This document shows positions 62,101 to 64,000 of a DNA stretch of 64,000 nt, piece by piece (the first letter of the stretch is position 1; every line of letters starts with the position of its first letter). This stretch comes from Coriaria nepalensis. Lineage: Eukaryota; Streptophyta; Magnoliopsida; Cucurbitales; Coriariaceae. A model generated the notes under the pieces. It did no database searches. It had not been told where the DNA came from and worked only from the letters and a program-made list of their open reading frames with translations. The DNA lies in contig CP114486.1 in NCBI GenBank assembly GCA_027186245.1, forward strand, positions 10,554,501-10,618,500, given 5' to 3'. A program made the translations under genes and the position numbers.

Positions 62101-64000
62101 TAGAGGTTTCAAAGCGTGTATTTTACATTTTCTTGATCCAAATCTAGCGACAAGCGCAATATAATATAAAAAATGTTTTAGCGGGAATTTTTATAATATC
62201 ATCTTAGATCGGAAGCATTAATTTTTATAATTTAAAGTATAAAAATAATGAATTACTTTTTTATTTATTATTAATTAATTTTGAGTTAGAAAATTAAATT
62301 TCTTTATCTATATAATTTAATCTGTAATATTTTATATGAGATTATAATAGAAAGTAAAAGTGGGTCGAAAACATAATTAAATGGTTTATGTTGTTAATTG
62401 TGATGATATAATTTTAGCCCGAAAATAAATCTTAAAAAAAAAATATTACTACACTGAAAAATTGAATAATCTCATGAAAATGCAAAAAGCAATTGGTTAT
62501 CTCTAAGGATGTTAAGTGTATCGTGTCTATATACTGTATTCGATTAGTGTCCTGATCCTAAGTTTAAGTAGATGTTCTTGTTACCTTTTGGTCATGACAT
62601 GATAATTAATCAATCCTTAGATACACAATAACAACATTACACAATGATGATCATTATCTTTAATTTTCACCATTATTTCTTTCTTCTAATCAAACCTAGT
62701 TAATCATTGTTAGCTGATTTGAGCCACTAACTTACAATAACTAGGTCTCTAGCAACTACCGTCGACATTATTCAAGAATATTTACCCATCAAATCAAAAT
62801 CTCTCTCGTGAGAGGAAGAGAGAGAGGGAGAGGGAGAGGGGGAGAGAATGCACATGCATGGAATACAACAAAGCCAAAAGTCCAATTATGTGACAGAAAC
62901 TTTGTAATAACTTGAAGAAGCTAGTGATGAAAATCAGGATACATATATAAAAAAAGGACTTAATACTTTCAAATTTTTAAATTTTTAAAATTTTAAATTT
63001 TCGACCCCATGCATTTTGAAAATTATTTCATTATAGAATGAGACAATTAGTAATTACCTGGGATGCTGTGTGTTCTTTACCACTTTCTGTCCGTACTTTC
63101 TCCACTTGTAACCATCATCAAGAACATCCACATCGCTCATTGTCTTGAAGCAAAATCTTGGCTCTCTCACCTTCCTCCTTCCCTTTATCTTCTTCATCTT
63201 CGTCGGTGAAACCCCTAAATTATGATAATGATGATGATGATCTTGATGATCATTCTCTCCACGAGTTATAATATTTCTCTTGCTAGTACTCAAGCTGTAC
63301 GGATCACCCACTTCTCCCCATGCCCTAAATCAACCATAACATCATTTCAAGTAAATTTCAATTTTTGAATAACATAATTTTTTAGATCCTTCATGTTTTA
63401 ATTGAATGCAAGAATCTTAAACTAAGAAGGCTATATAATTAAATGTCATCATGGGTTTATCCTAATTTGATTCTTTGCTTTAGCAGTTTGGAAACTGGAT
63501 TTCTGTGATTGAATTATTGTGTGTAAAATGAGATTTAAATAAATAAGCTCTCTTTTTTTTTTACAAAAAAAAGCTAATGACAGATTTAATACAAATAATA
63601 TGTTAAATTCGGATTGAAACTGGAGTCTCGAAAACTGAAGTTTAAAACAAAAGCTAAGGAAAATTAAGCAAAGCTCATAGTATGTACGTACTTTAATATG
63701 AAGATTATCAAGACATAACGTTATTGACCTTACCATGAGTGGTTTGCAGTTGATCTCTGCGGCAAGGAAAGGAGGTGTGATCCTGACCCTAGTAGAGTAG
63801 TATTAGAAGTAAAATCTTGATTTTTGTGCTTAATAAGAGGGTCATGATCATGATCATGAGTTGCTGCAGAGGATGGTGATGATAGAATTAGGGTTTCTGC
63901 AGAGAGATTAGGTACTGCATGGTGCTGTGAATTAGAAAGAAAATTATTACCATTGAAGGTGACCGGTTTGATTCGAGATTGGTTACATGGCGATCCTAAT
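59119..64000 (-). CDS. WRKY13: WRKY13-like transcription factor, 5' end outside window
   Basis: Minus-strand exons: 64000-63734 (open at the window edge), 63324-63058 and 59293-59119, with GT/AG introns of 409 and 3764 bases. Exon 2 gives [18 protein letters not shown], then the WRKY domain start [16 protein letters not shown]; exon 3 completes it with [19 protein letters not shown] and [13 protein letters not shown], so the C-x4-C-x23-H-x-H zinc ligands are intact. The intron splits an Arg codon after QHP, the conserved intron position of most WRKY groups. This is a group IIc protein; REPRFCFKT before the domain and the NNFFW ending match Arabidopsis WRKY13, a nuclear W-box-binding regulator linked to stem lignification and flowering time. 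A His-rich stretch (about 63210-63240) precedes the domain. The start codon is not in the window, so full length is unknown. Confidence 0.93.
59692..60123. repeat. 216-bp tandem duplication in WRKY13 intron 2
   Basis: The phrase 'aattgaaggttgaaag' starts at 59701 and again at 59917. Homology runs through 'gactatcactcaa' ends at 59907 and 60123, a 216-base period with two copies and scattered differences (about 90% identity by eye). It lies in the large intron that interrupts the WRKY domain. Confidence 0.85.
62807..62846. repeat. Purine-rich GA/GGGAGA tract in WRKY13 intron 2
   Basis: A 40-base GA-rich run (gagagg and gggaga units) lies near the 5' part of intron 2 as transcribed, where it reads as a CT tract. 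A (CTAG)n run is also present at about 61985-62007. Both look like simple-sequence repeats. Confidence 0.7.

Overview
The window is nuclear DNA of a flowering plant, most likely a eudicot. It is AT-rich, its genes have introns with GT/AG borders, and it carries LTR retrotransposon relics, long homopolymers and microsatellites. No bacterial, plastid or mitochondrial segment was recognised. All identifications come from reading translated motifs; no database search was run.

Recognisable host genes, left to right: an intronless BRI1-type brassinosteroid receptor kinase (6661-10266, +); an intact seven-exon REM-type B3 gene with three B3 domains (22993-25648, +); a decayed second B3 gene (26919-33592, +) broken by a frameshift and two separate Copia insertions; a four-exon, 377-residue but unusually divergent actin (37546-38984, +); a two-exon gene for a 467-residue acidic repeat protein that I do not recognise (53416-55227, +); and a WRKY13-like transcription factor (59119 to beyond 64000, -) with a 3.8 kb intron inside its WRKY domain.

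The space between them is mostly mobile-element debris: a DUF1985/Ulp1-type transposon gene with two adjacent tandem arrays (about 11.7-17.6 kb); Copia-1 with both LTRs (28.2-33.2 kb, -); Copia-2 with a 5' LTR, primer-binding site and an internal inversion (33.6-36.5 kb); a hAT transposase fragment (40.0-40.4 kb, -); Copia-3 (41.6-44.5 kb, -); Copia-4 (45.6-52.8 kb, +), split by a truncated Gypsy element (48.0-51.9 kb, -); and Copia-5 (55.5-57.3 kb, -). The stretches 1.1-6.3, 10.8-11.7, 18-22.9 and 57.3-59.1 kb are AT-rich with no gene I can support.

The genes do not form one pathway. The clearest local story is a tandem B3 pair in which one copy is intact and the other was destroyed by retrotransposons. 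I see no convincing new multi-gene system. The best candidates for new biology are the unknown repeat protein and the actin with changed nucleotide-site residues.
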